Source: an uncultured Desulfotignum sp. (GTDB lineage Bacteria; Desulfobacterota; Desulfobacteria; Desulfobacterales; Desulfobacteraceae). Taken from it: DNA of 22,805 nucleotides. The DNA is taken from the NCBI GenBank assembly GCA_937951975.1, contig CALGAJ010000005.1, positions 1 to 22,805 of the forward strand, written 5' to 3'. The notes under the pieces are model-generated. The model was given only the letters and a program-made list of their open reading frames with translations, did no database searches and was not told where the DNA came from. Below, one piece after another: positions 15,009-22,805 of this stretch (position 1 is the first letter of the stretch; every line of letters begins with the position of its first letter). A program made the translations under genes and the position numbers.

Positions 15009-15888
15009 CCAACAGAGTTCCTGCTGTCAGAAACGTTCTGAGATTTATGGCCTTTCGGGTAATCCCCAGTTTTTTCCGAATCCGTTTGCGATAAAATTCA
15101 ATGGTTTGATGGGACAATGACAAGATAGCCGCGATCTCCTTGGTGGTTTTGCCATGTTTAATCAGGTTGGCCACCTGAATTTCCGACGGGGTCAGGTGCA
15201 GAAACTCCAGCGACAGTTTGTGTAGAAACGGAGACACGATATCTTCCAGTGTCGCGGCCATGATATCCAGACAGGCGGTCTGATGCTCATCCAGCCGGGT
15301 GGTACGCATTCGGTCGATATAGGGAAAAATCAGTTCACGGATATTGGCGGTCATCTGTTCTTCCATGCGCTGCCGATCCTGTTCCCGTTTTTTCAGCAGC
15401 ACCCGCAGGGCCGTATTCACTTCTTCCAGATGCCGGGCTTGGGTCTGAAGTTCCCGGGTTCGCTGCTGGACCCGCATCTCCAGCAGGTCTTTTTCTTTTT
15501 TCTGGCGGGAAATGTCCGTGACCACGGCAAAACTGCCTTTAAAACAGCCATTCTCATCAAAATACGGGGTGGGAGTCATCAGGGCATGCAGTTTGGAGCC
15601 GTCTTTTTTCGTCCACACGATTTCATAAGCATGGCATTCCCCCCGGCGGCGCTTTTCCAGCTGGGCCATGAGGACGGCCCGGTTCTTTTCATCCACAAAC
15701 CTTGTCACCGGCACACCGATGATTTCATCTTTCGTCCTGCCCCACATGCGGCACAAGGTGTCATTGGCATACGTGGTGTGCTGGTGTTCATCGATCTCGC
15801 TCAACCCGTCACCCATGGTCTCCACCATGGTTTTGTACCGGGTTTCACTCAGAATCAGAGCCCCTAGTCTATCGGGTTTTTCAGTCAT
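14995..15888 (-). CDS. PAS domain - LuxR-type HTH transcriptional regulator
   Basis: This 297-residue cytosolic protein has a PAS domain with PAC extension at about 15-130 (ANDTLCRMWG, then YFDENGCFKGSFAVVTDISRQK). A charged coiled coil follows at about 131-185. The C-terminal LuxR/GerE helix-turn-helix is at about 232-290 (LTPSEIQVANLIKHGKTTKEIA, then HQTIEFYRKRIRKKLGI). It has no receiver or kinase domain, so it is a one-component sensor-regulator whose ligand cannot be told from sequence. It begins 6 bases after the DHH gene and is the last gene of a minus-strand series. No strong ribosome binding site is seen, suggesting translational coupling. Confidence 0.92.
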   Translation of the reverse strand: MTEKPDRLGALILSETRYKTMVETMGDGLSEIDEHQHTTYANDTLCRMWGRTKDEIIGVPVTRFVDEKNRAVLMAQLEKRRRGECHAYEIVWTKKDGSKLHALMTPTPYFDENGCFKGSFAVVTDISRQKKEKDLLEMRVQQRTRELQTQARHLEEVNTALRVLLKKREQDRQRMEEQMTANIRELIFPYIDRMRTTRLDEHQTACLDIMAATLEDIVSPFLHKLSLEFLHLTPSEIQVANLIKHGKTTKEIAAILSLSHQTIEFYRKRIRKKLGITRKAINLRTFLTAGTLLEKNG

Positions 15889-15894
15889 ACTTTT

Positions 15895-16887
15895 TCATTC
15901 GATTTTCTTGCCGGCATTTTTTTCGATCTGGGTCATCACCCATTGAGCCAGAAATTTCTGACCGATCCGGCCGGTTTCCTTTTTTATCCGGGACAAAGGC
16001 ATTTCCGCCCGGGCCATGGTTTTATGGCCCCCGGCGGACCCGTATTTTGAAAACGCTTCCTTGGCGGTATTCCCGGCCCCTTTGCGCAACCCGTCGTTTC
16101 TGAGAATGACAATCAGCTGCCGGTCCATCACTCCGGAAATGATGGACCAGTTGACCCCCACAATGGAAAGAAAAAAGTCCGCCACCATCACCAGTTCATC
16201 CGGTTTGGAAATTTTGCCGGCATGAAAAAATACCCGGTTATTGACTTTTTGCCGCTTTTTGATGGCATTGCCTAAAAAACTCAAGTCTTCATCGGTTAAA
16301 ATGGCCCGTTCCACCTTGGTGACAATATTGTTGTCCGCAAATTTATACAGATATTGAAATGCCCGGATGTCCTTGAGTGTGGCCTGGCGTGTGAAATCTG
16401 CGGTATCGGTTTTAATGCCCATCATCAGGGCCGCGGCCAGCTTGGTGGACGGCTTGATTTTCCAGGATTTCAGGTATTCAGTCAAAATCGTGGAACAGGT
16501 CCCGTAGCCGGGACGGATATCTGTGTACCCGGCTTTGACATCGGTCAGGGGATGATGATCGATGATGGCGGTATAATTGATTCCGGCAAACGCTTCGTTG
16601 TGATCGGGCTGGGAATCCACGATCACGAAATGGTCGAACTGGGTCTTGTCCACGTCCGCTAATGGCGTAAGCCCGGCGTCCGTGAGCTGGATCAGGGTCA
16701 GATTGTCCGGCCGGCTGATGCGGTTGAAATGGGCGGTCACCACCTCGGATGCTTTTCGCCACAGCAGGCGTTTAACCGCCATGGCAGACGCGATGGCATC
16801 CGGGTCAGCATTGATGATCACCAGCACTCTGGCATTGGGCTGGAACTGCTTGAAAAACTGTTTGGTTTTTTCCCGGGCGCTGCTCAT
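15895..16887 (-). CDS. DHH-family phosphoesterase (NrnA/RecJ-like)
   Basis: This 330-residue protein shows DHH motifs in order: NADPDAIASA (26-35), VDSQP (90-94), IDHHP (109-113) and GIKTDTADF (158-165). A C-terminal DHHA1-like glycine-rich motif, SAGGHKTMA, is near 290-300. The family hydrolyses short oligonucleotides, pAp or cyclic dinucleotides with Mn2+. Motif I normally reads H-x-x-P-D-x-D, but here the histidine position is isoleucine (I24), so metal binding or substrate may differ. The ATG overlaps the stop of the membrane-protein gene as ATGA, a clear sign of coupling. Confidence 0.9.
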   Translation of the reverse strand: MSSAREKTKQFFKQFQPNARVLVIINADPDAIASAMAVKRLLWRKASEVVTAHFNRISRPDNLTLIQLTDAGLTPLADVDKTQFDHFVIVDSQPDHNEAFAGINYTAIIDHHPLTDVKAGYTDIRPGYGTCSTILTEYLKSWKIKPSTKLAAALMMGIKTDTADFTRQATLKDIRAFQYLYKFADNNIVTKVERAILTDEDLSFLGNAIKKRQKVNNRVFFHAGKISKPDELVMVADFFLSIVGVNWSIISGVMDRQLIVILRNDGLRKGAGNTAKEAFSKYGSAGGHKTMARAEMPLSRIKKETGRIGQKFLAQWVMTQIEKNAGKKIE

Positions 16888-17987
16888 TGTGTAATCTTTC
16901 TGGTCTGGTTACCGCTGAAAAACAGTACCAGAGTGATAAAGGCATATCCGATGATCGCCAGAATAGCGGCCCATGGATAAAACACGCCCATGGGAGCCAA
17001 AACGATGGCGGTGAGCCAGTGAATGAAAATCACGGTGGGGGAATGCAGCTGAATGGGAAAATCCTTGAACCGGCATATCACGGCCAGACCGCATAGATTC
17101 CAGCCATACAGGGAGGCAAACACATGCAGGTGCAGCAGCCACTTGGTTTTTTCAGGATCATACCCGTCGGACATCTGAAAAAAGATATAGGCGATACCGG
17201 TGATGGCGGTCACAATCAGAAACCCGATGCCCGAAGTCAGAAACAGTTTCTGCTGCATGGACTTGGCAAAGGTGTAATACAGATAGAACACCACCACCAC
17301 GGCGGCAAACAGGGCAAAGGTCACAAAAATCTGGGGGATGAACCGCTCCATCAGAATAAAGATGAAAAAAATGATCACCCCCAGGGTAATGGTCCAGAAA
17401 CACAGTTCCATGAACACTTTCAAGCCGGATCCTTCAATCTGCCTGAGCATGGAAAACACCAGGGACAAGGTGATCAGGGACAAGGGAAAGGAGAATCCCA
17501 GGAAAAACGTGTTCAACACCAGTTTTTCCATATACACCCAGTGAAAAAATTCATTGTTTAAAATGACCACACCTGCGATGGCAATACCTGTGGAAAGGCA
17601 CAGCAAAGAAGCCTGGTGAAACTTTTTGGCCACAGGCACCTGTTTTTGAAAAAACTCGGACGGGAACCAGGAAAACGTCTGAACCCGGATCTTTTCCACC
17701 AGAAAACAAAGCAGCACAGATACCGACAGGGTGATGGAATACCAGTTAAAAAATGCGGAAAATGCATAAATCAAAGATCCGGCAAAAAACAGTTTTACCG
17801 TGCCGGACACCTGTTTAAACCCTTGTGTGTAATACAGCAGAATCGATCCCCCGGTACACAGGTTGAACAAAAAAATATGCAGCCGTTCAAAACTGTATAC
17901 CTGCAAAGGAAAATAAATATGCACAAATCCAAATACCAGTGCAACGATCATCAGAAATGAAAACAGCAATTTAAGATGTAAAGACAT
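16884..17987 (-). CDS. Polytopic membrane protein of unknown function
   Basis: This 367-residue protein consists almost entirely of hydrophobic segments, about 10-12 by eye. A soluble loop, SWFPSEFFQKQVPVAKKFH, lies near 106-124. The segment WLLHLHVFASLYGWNLCGL in the C-terminal third resembles the histidine-bearing HLH...GW helices of heme-copper oxidase-like domains, and another histidine follows in FIHWLTAI. That similarity is weak and does not establish heme binding. It overlaps the DHH phosphoesterase gene by 4 bases and starts 24 bases after the epimerase gene. The ribosome binding site is poor. Confidence 0.8.
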   Translation of the reverse strand: MSLHLKLLFSFLMIVALVFGFVHIYFPLQVYSFERLHIFLFNLCTGGSILLYYTQGFKQVSGTVKLFFAGSLIYAFSAFFNWYSITLSVSVLLCFLVEKIRVQTFSWFPSEFFQKQVPVAKKFHQASLLCLSTGIAIAGVVILNNEFFHWVYMEKLVLNTFFLGFSFPLSLITLSLVFSMLRQIEGSGLKVFMELCFWTITLGVIIFFIFILMERFIPQIFVTFALFAAVVVVFYLYYTFAKSMQQKLFLTSGIGFLIVTAITGIAYIFFQMSDGYDPEKTKWLLHLHVFASLYGWNLCGLAVICRFKDFPIQLHSPTVIFIHWLTAIVLAPMGVFYPWAAILAIIGYAFITLVLFFSGNQTRKITQ

Positions 17988-18011
17988 ACCACAATCCGTT
18001 TGTTATCAAAG

Positions 18012-19388
<1,377 letters not shown>

Positions 19389-19430
19389 GGACCGTCTTTC
19401 CCAAATGATTGATTGCTTTTACTCAAATCA

Positions 19431-19443
19431 TATTATAATAATA
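19431..19443. promoter_or_regulatory. Fur/PerR-like palindromic operator candidate
   Basis: TATTAT-A-ATAATA is a perfect 6-1-6 palindrome, close in form to Fur/PerR boxes (PerR consensus TTATAATnATTATAA). It overlaps the best -10 candidates (TATTAT at 19431-19436 or TATAAT at 19434-19439), with TTGATT at 19409-19414 as a possible -35. Binding here would block the promoter of the rubredoxin-fprA pair or the divergent epimerase series. Confidence 0.45.
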
Positions 19444-19449
19444 GTCTTC

Positions 19450-19491
19450 AAAGTGAAAACACTTTTTATCATAATTCACATGTCTGACATG
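19450..19491. promoter_or_regulatory. Two further palindromes upstream of rubredoxin-fprA
   Basis: AAAGTG (19450-19455) and CACTTT (19460-19465) form a 6-bp stem with a 4-base loop followed by T. CATGTC-T-GACATG (19479-19491) is a perfect 13-base palindrome. Both lie between the putative promoter and the rubredoxin start. They may be operators for other regulators or leader structures. Confidence 0.35.
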
Positions 19492-19618
19492 GTATGCAAA
19501 TTGCAAAATATTCTGCCCGATGATTCACACATGATTCAGCTATTCACAAGGAACGGTATAGGACCGGCCGGCTGAAACGGTAACTCAATCAGGCAACAAC
19601 TGATGAACGGAGGAAATA

Positions 19619-19777
19619 ATGGATAAATATGAATGCCCTTGCGGTTATGTGTACGATCCTGCAGAAGGAGATATGGACAATGGTATCGAACCGGGTACGG
19701 CATGGGAAGATCTGCCGGCTTCCTGGGTATGCCCGTTGTGCGGCGCTGAACAGGAATATTTTGAAAAAGTGGATTAA
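19619..19777 (+). CDS. Rubredoxin with C-x-C first knuckle
   Basis: This 52-residue rubredoxin is below usual ORF cut-offs. The core YVYDPAEGDMDNGIEPGTAWEDLP and the second knuckle CPLCGA (38-43) are canonical. The first knuckle reads ECPCGY (C6, C8) instead of C-x-x-C; the other rubredoxin in the window has CGPC, so this one lacks one residue there. All four cysteines remain. ACGGAGGAAATA precedes the ATG, and fprA starts 11 bases after the stop. It is most likely the direct electron donor to the flavodiiron protein. How the shortened knuckle affects iron geometry or redox potential cannot be told from sequence. Confidence 0.93.
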   Translation: MDKYECPCGYVYDPAEGDMDNGIEPGTAWEDLPASWVCPLCGAEQEYFEKVD

Positions 19778-19788
19778 ACGGAGGGATC

Positions 19789-20988
19789 ATGTTCACACCC
19801 ATAGAACTGGCAAATGGTATTTATTCAGTGGGATGCCGGGACTGGGACATCCGGGATTTTCACGGATATGAAATCCGTGAAGGCACGTCATATAATGCAT
19901 TTCTGGTCACCGGAGAACAGAACATACTCATCGATACAGTAAAATTTCCTTTCAAGGATGAGCTGCTGGCCAATATCAACCGGATCATGGACCCCAAAAA
20001 AATCGATGCCGTGATCAGCAACCACACGGAAATGGATCATTCCGGATCCATTCCCGGAATCATGCATAAAATCGGCGAAGACAAGCCGTTGTATTGCTCC
20101 AAGATGGGAGCCCAGAACCTGAAAAACCACTTTAACCGGGACTACAATTTTAAAGTGGTGGGATCCGGTGATACCGTGACTTTAGGGAACCGGACCTTTT
20201 CTTTTCTGGAAACACGGATGCTCCACTGGCCGGATTCCATGTTCACGTATCTGCCGGATGAAAAAATATTGTTCTCCAGTGATGCGTTTGGACAGCATTA
20301 TGCCGGAGACCAGTTTTTCGACGATGACATCGGGGATGAAATCATGCCCCATGCACGCAAATATTACGCCAATATTCTGCTGCATTTCTCTCCCCGGGTC
20401 CAGACACTTCTGGCGGATGTGGCCAAACTGAATCTGGACATCCGCATGATCTGCCCGGATCACGGTATTATCTGGCGGAAAGATCCGTCCCGGATCATCA
20501 CGGCCTACGACCGGTGGTCCCGGCAGGAACCGGTCAACAAAGCCCTGGTCATCTTTGATTCCATGTGGGAAAGCACCACAAAAATGGCCCGGGCCGTCAC
20601 CAGCGGGATTGAATCGGAACATGTGGGGGTCCGGCTCATGAACACCCGCAGATGTCACCGGTCCGACATCATGACCGAAATTCTGGATGCCGGGGCTGTG
20701 GCTGTGGGGTCACCGACCCTGAATAACGGTATTTTCCCCGTGATTGCTGATGTGTTGACCTATATCAAAGGACTGCGTCCCCAGAATAAAATAGCCGCTG
20801 CTTTTGGTTCTTACGGCTGGAGCGGAGAAGCGGTCAAAATAATCAACAAAGAGTTCGAGGAAATGAAATGGGACATGGCGGATCCCGGTGTCAAGGTACT
20901 GTATGTCCCGGATGAAAATGACCTGAAACGCTGTTTTGATTTAGGTGCCACCCTGGCCAAAAAATTAAAGGAAAAATTGACCCGGTAA
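19789..20988 (+). CDS. fprA: A-type flavodiiron protein (rubredoxin:oxygen/NO oxidoreductase)
   Basis: This 399-residue cytosolic enzyme has an N-terminal metallo-beta-lactamase-like di-iron domain with ligands H79, E81, D83, H84, H146, D165 and H225. The C-terminal flavodoxin domain (about 253-395) has the FMN loop SMWESTTKMA. This set matches the Desulfovibrio rubredoxin:oxygen oxidoreductase, which reduces O2 to water or NO to N2O with electrons from rubredoxin. ACGGAGGGATC precedes the ATG. The rubredoxin gene directly upstream is the expected donor. Whether O2 or NO is the main substrate is not visible in the sequence. Confidence 0.96.
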   Translation: MFTPIELANGIYSVGCRDWDIRDFHGYEIREGTSYNAFLVTGEQNILIDTVKFPFKDELLANINRIMDPKKIDAVISNHTEMDHSGSIPGIMHKIGEDKPLYCSKMGAQNLKNHFNRDYNFKVVGSGDTVTLGNRTFSFLETRMLHWPDSMFTYLPDEKILFSSDAFGQHYAGDQFFDDDIGDEIMPHARKYYANILLHFSPRVQTLLADVAKLNLDIRMICPDHGIIWRKDPSRIITAYDRWSRQEPVNKALVIFDSMWESTTKMARAVTSGIESEHVGVRLMNTRRCHRSDIMTEILDAGAVAVGSPTLNNGIFPVIADVLTYIKGLRPQNKIAAAFGSYGWSGEAVKIINKEFEEMKWDMADPGVKVLYVPDENDLKRCFDLGATLAKKLKEKLTR

Positions 20989-21017
20989 CAGAAAACCCCG
21001 TGGATGCATTGCACATG

Positions 21018-21059
21018 AAAAAGCCCCGGTTGAATCATTTGAATCATCCGGGGCTTTTT
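21018..21059. terminator. Bidirectional Rho-independent terminator
   Basis: AAAAAGCCCCGG (21018-21029) and CCGGGGCTTTTT (21048-21059) form a 12-bp stem, with T tracts on both strands. It lies between the convergent fprA (ends 20988) and desulfoferrodoxin (ends 21081) genes and should stop both. Confidence 0.93.
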
Positions 21060-21080
21060 TACAGTATTACAAAATATTGA

Positions 21081-21461
21081 TCAAGCTTTCCACAGGCCAT
21101 GCAAGTTGCAGTATTCCCTGGCCACCACTTTGTCGGCATCGGTTTTGAAAACCGCTTCCGGTGCACTGTCCGGGGTCAGCATTTTGCGCTGGACAAAACT
21201 GTCATCCTCGCTGGTCAGCTCAATCCACTGAATGTAATGCTCCGGGGTCATGGGATGGGCCGTGCTGCCGACCTTGACCTTGTATCCGCCCTCGATTTTT
21301 TCCACCACCGGCACATGTTTTTCCACGGCCGCATCCACTGTGTTTTCCACCAGCCGCTCCATGGGTTTGCCGCAGCAGGTAACCGGCGGTTTTTCTCCGT
21401 GAAGCACCTGTACGATGTTGCCGCATTTCTCACATTTGTAAATACCCATTTTTTCTGCCAT
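21081..21461 (-). CDS. dfx: Desulfoferrodoxin (2Fe superoxide reductase)
   Basis: This 126-residue protein is a class I superoxide reductase, which reduces superoxide to hydrogen peroxide in the cytoplasm using rubredoxin electrons. The N-terminal desulforedoxin-like centre I has C10, C13, C29 and C30. The catalytic centre II has H49, H69, H75, C118 and H121, with E47-K48 in the active-site loop (VEKHVP). All ligands are present. AAAGGAGTTGAAAAC precedes the ATG. It is convergent with the rubredoxin-fprA pair, its likely electron source. A 7-bp hairpin, AGGCTGA/TCAGCCT (21505-21531), lies in its upstream region. Confidence 0.97.
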   Translation of the reverse strand: MAEKMGIYKCEKCGNIVQVLHGEKPPVTCCGKPMERLVENTVDAAVEKHVPVVEKIEGGYKVKVGSTAHPMTPEHYIQWIELTSEDDSFVQRKMLTPDSAPEAVFKTDADKVVAREYCNLHGLWKA

Positions 21462-21678
21462 GTTTTCAACTCCTTTAGCTGTTTGGGGGTTGGATTCAAG
21501 AATAAGGCTGATTCGTGTTTCACTTCAGCCTGTTATCAAGTACATCTTTAACAACATAAGACATATCACCGTTCATTTCCAGTTAAAATCTCTTTTTTGC
21601 CCATCAACGGCCTGTAATATCCGGCAATTCTCCTGGCAAGCCTGCCTTTGAAACAGCAGATCATCACTGCGCGCCTGA
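21462..21678. other. Intergenic region between desulfoferrodoxin and thioredoxin genes
   Basis: This region of about 217 bases should contain the desulfoferrodoxin promoter. The AGGCTGA/TCAGCCT inverted repeat (21505-21511 and 21525-21531) is the only clear structure. The TATTATnATAATA palindrome seen before the rubredoxin-fprA pair is not present. No terminator with a T tail was found after the thioredoxin gene. Confidence 0.4.
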
Positions 21679-22128
21679 TCAAAGCATCTGGTGGATGGCT
21701 GCCTCAATCTGGGTCTGGGGTAAAACGCCCAGCAATGTGTTCACCAGCTTTCCGTTTTTGACCAGCAGCAGGGTCGGTACAGAGGTGAAGGAAAACCGGG
21801 ACCCTGTGGCTGGATTTTCATCCAGATTCAATTTGGCCACTTTCAGGCGGCCCTGATATTTTTTTGCCAAAGCATCCATGACAGGGCCCACGGCACGGCA
21901 CGGACCGCACCAGGGAGCCCAGCAATCCACGAGAACCGGCAGTGACGATTTCATCACCTCTTTATGAAATGTGGCATCCGTCACGATCACCGGTTTGTCC
22001 GGTACATTCAAAGACAGCGGCATTTTACATTTACCGCACCGGGGACGGTCATTCATCCTTGCTGCGGGGATTCTGTTTCTGGTCCCGCAGGACAGACAGG
22101 GGACAATGATCGAATTCTGCGTATTCAT
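21679..22128 (-). CDS. trxC: Thioredoxin 2 (zinc-ribbon thioredoxin)
   Basis: This 149-residue protein has an N-terminal zinc ribbon with two CxxC pairs (C11/C14 and C31/C34), followed by a thioredoxin fold with active site WCGPC (73-77) and the cis-proline segment SVPTLLL. This layout and length are those of TrxC/thioredoxin 2, a cytosolic disulfide reductase often linked to oxidative stress. GGGGAGTAGAACATC precedes the ATG. It begins 19 bases after the flavodoxin-family gene and is probably co-transcribed with it. Confidence 0.94.
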   Translation of the reverse strand: MNTQNSIIVPCLSCGTRNRIPAARMNDRPRCGKCKMPLSLNVPDKPVIVTDATFHKEVMKSSLPVLVDCWAPWCGPCRAVGPVMDALAKKYQGRLKVAKLNLDENPATGSRFSFTSVPTLLLVKNGKLVNTLLGVLPQTQIEAAIHQML

Positions 22129-22147
22129 GATGTTCTACTCCCCGGGC

Positions 22148-22594
22148 TTACGCGGTTTCCGGAATCATGGCGGCCACCAGTTTACCATATTCCTGGGCCG
22201 CCTTGATACCGCCGCCCACCCAGGCGGCTTTGAGCATAAGCGGGCCCCCGGATACCATGTTCATTTTGAAAACATGGGCCATGGTATCAAAAATACGGCC
22301 GGCCGCTTCACCGCTCCAGCCGTAAGCACCGAAAGCGCCTCCCGGTTTTCCGTTCAATTCCGCCCGTTCCGCGAGAAACAACATCTGTTTCATGGGAGTG
22401 ATCATTTCACCATGATAGGTGGGAGACCCGAAAATATATGCGTCATATCCTTTCAGATCATCTTCACTTTTGATCTCGTTCACCCGTTTAACTTCAGCAC
22501 TGTGCCCGGATATCCGGATGCCTTCACCGATTATGTCGGCAATGGCCTTGGTTTCTTCGGACCGGGTGGTGTAAACAATCAATACTGTTCCCAT
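22148..22594 (-). CDS. Flavodoxin-family protein
   Basis: This 148-residue single-domain protein has the flavodoxin FMN phosphate loop (YTTRSEETKAIA, about 8-19), a second FMN contact FGSPTYHGEM (about 55-64) and a third, AYGWSGEAAG. The YGWSGEA motif also occurs in the flavodoxin domain of the FprA in this window, so the protein is related to flavodiiron flavodoxin domains. AAAGGAGGCAAC precedes the ATG. Located before a thioredoxin gene and near the O2-defence genes, it may carry electrons in that network. Its partner enzyme is not identified. Confidence 0.92.
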   Translation of the reverse strand: MGTVLIVYTTRSEETKAIADIIGEGIRISGHSAEVKRVNEIKSEDDLKGYDAYIFGSPTYHGEMITPMKQMLFLAERAELNGKPGGAFGAYGWSGEAAGRIFDTMAHVFKMNMVSGGPLMLKAAWVGGGIKAAQEYGKLVAAMIPETA

Positions 22595-22805
22595 GTTGCC
22601 TCCTTTGTCTGTTGACTGTTTTTGTATAAAAAAAAATCTTCTTTTTCAAATGCAAAAATTACGCCTGTGCAATTGAATCCGTGTCCTGTTTTCCGGAAAT
22701 CCGCCAGGCGGTGATAAAAGGGGAATGTTGGTTTCCAGAGCCCCGGATTCCACCGGCAGTCCCTGCGGTTGGAATGGCAATATCATGTCCCATACATTGA
22801 TTCCT
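22595..22805 (-). other. Terminal intergenic region, possibly the 3' end of another gene
   Basis: Bases 22595-22645 likely hold the flavodoxin promoter, including an A/T run. On the minus strand two frames are open from the window edge, one ending in TGA at 22646-22648 (about 52 residues, including NVWDMILPFQPQGLP). Neither matches a family I know, and the stretch is too short to decide. Confidence 0.25.

Overview
The window looks like chromosomal DNA of a strictly anaerobic, GC-rich sulfate-reducing member of Desulfobacterota, probably Desulfobacteraceae. This is inferred from gene content: an OTR-type multiheme cytochrome with a membrane cytochrome b, desulfoferrodoxin, rubredoxin with an A-type flavodiiron protein, a two-gene Suf (SmsCB-like) Fe-S assembly system, a TRAP binding protein next to an aryl-CoA ligase-like gene, and a PAS-LuxR regulator. 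No tRNA, rRNA, CRISPR array, integrase or intact insertion sequence was seen.

Layout. (1) 1-1494 (+): 3' part of an octaheme tetrathionate-reductase-like cytochrome c, then its cytochrome b partner. (2) 1495-2067: a long intergenic region with a terminator-like hairpin, a possible gene remnant on the minus strand and a structured GC-rich inverted repeat. (3) 2068-4640 (+): cydA, cydB and a rubredoxin, closed by a strong terminator. (4) 9257-4725 (-): a compact series of a two-domain rhodanese, a YeeE/YedE sulfur transporter split into two coupled genes, a lipoprotein, sufC and sufB/D. It reads as a sulfur import, sulfur transfer and Fe-S cluster assembly module. (5) 12011-9426 (-): a TRAP substrate-binding protein, a phenylacetate-CoA ligase-like enzyme and a small helical protein. 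(6) 12012-12813: non-coding, with a frameshifted remnant of a P-type ATPase. (7) 12814-14943 (+): a 709-residue periplasmic protein with only two heme c motifs and no family I recognise. (8) 19388-14995 (-): a four-gene series of an SRPBCC-TIGR01777 epimerase fusion, a polytopic membrane protein, a DHH phosphoesterase and a PAS-LuxR regulator. (9) 19619-22594: a rubredoxin and FprA flavodiiron pair (+), convergent with desulfoferrodoxin, thioredoxin and flavodoxin (-). The last 210 bases hold no gene that can be called with confidence.

How the genes work together. Cytochrome bd, rubredoxin/FprA, desulfoferrodoxin, thioredoxin and flavodoxin form an oxygen and superoxide defence set typical of anaerobes that meet air. 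A Fur/PerR-like palindrome lies on the putative promoter of the rubredoxin-fprA pair. The rhodanese-transporter-Suf series is the best candidate here for an under-described system: periplasmic sulfur transfer coupled to uptake and next to Fe-S biogenesis. The second rubredoxin has an unusual C-x-C first metal knuckle.
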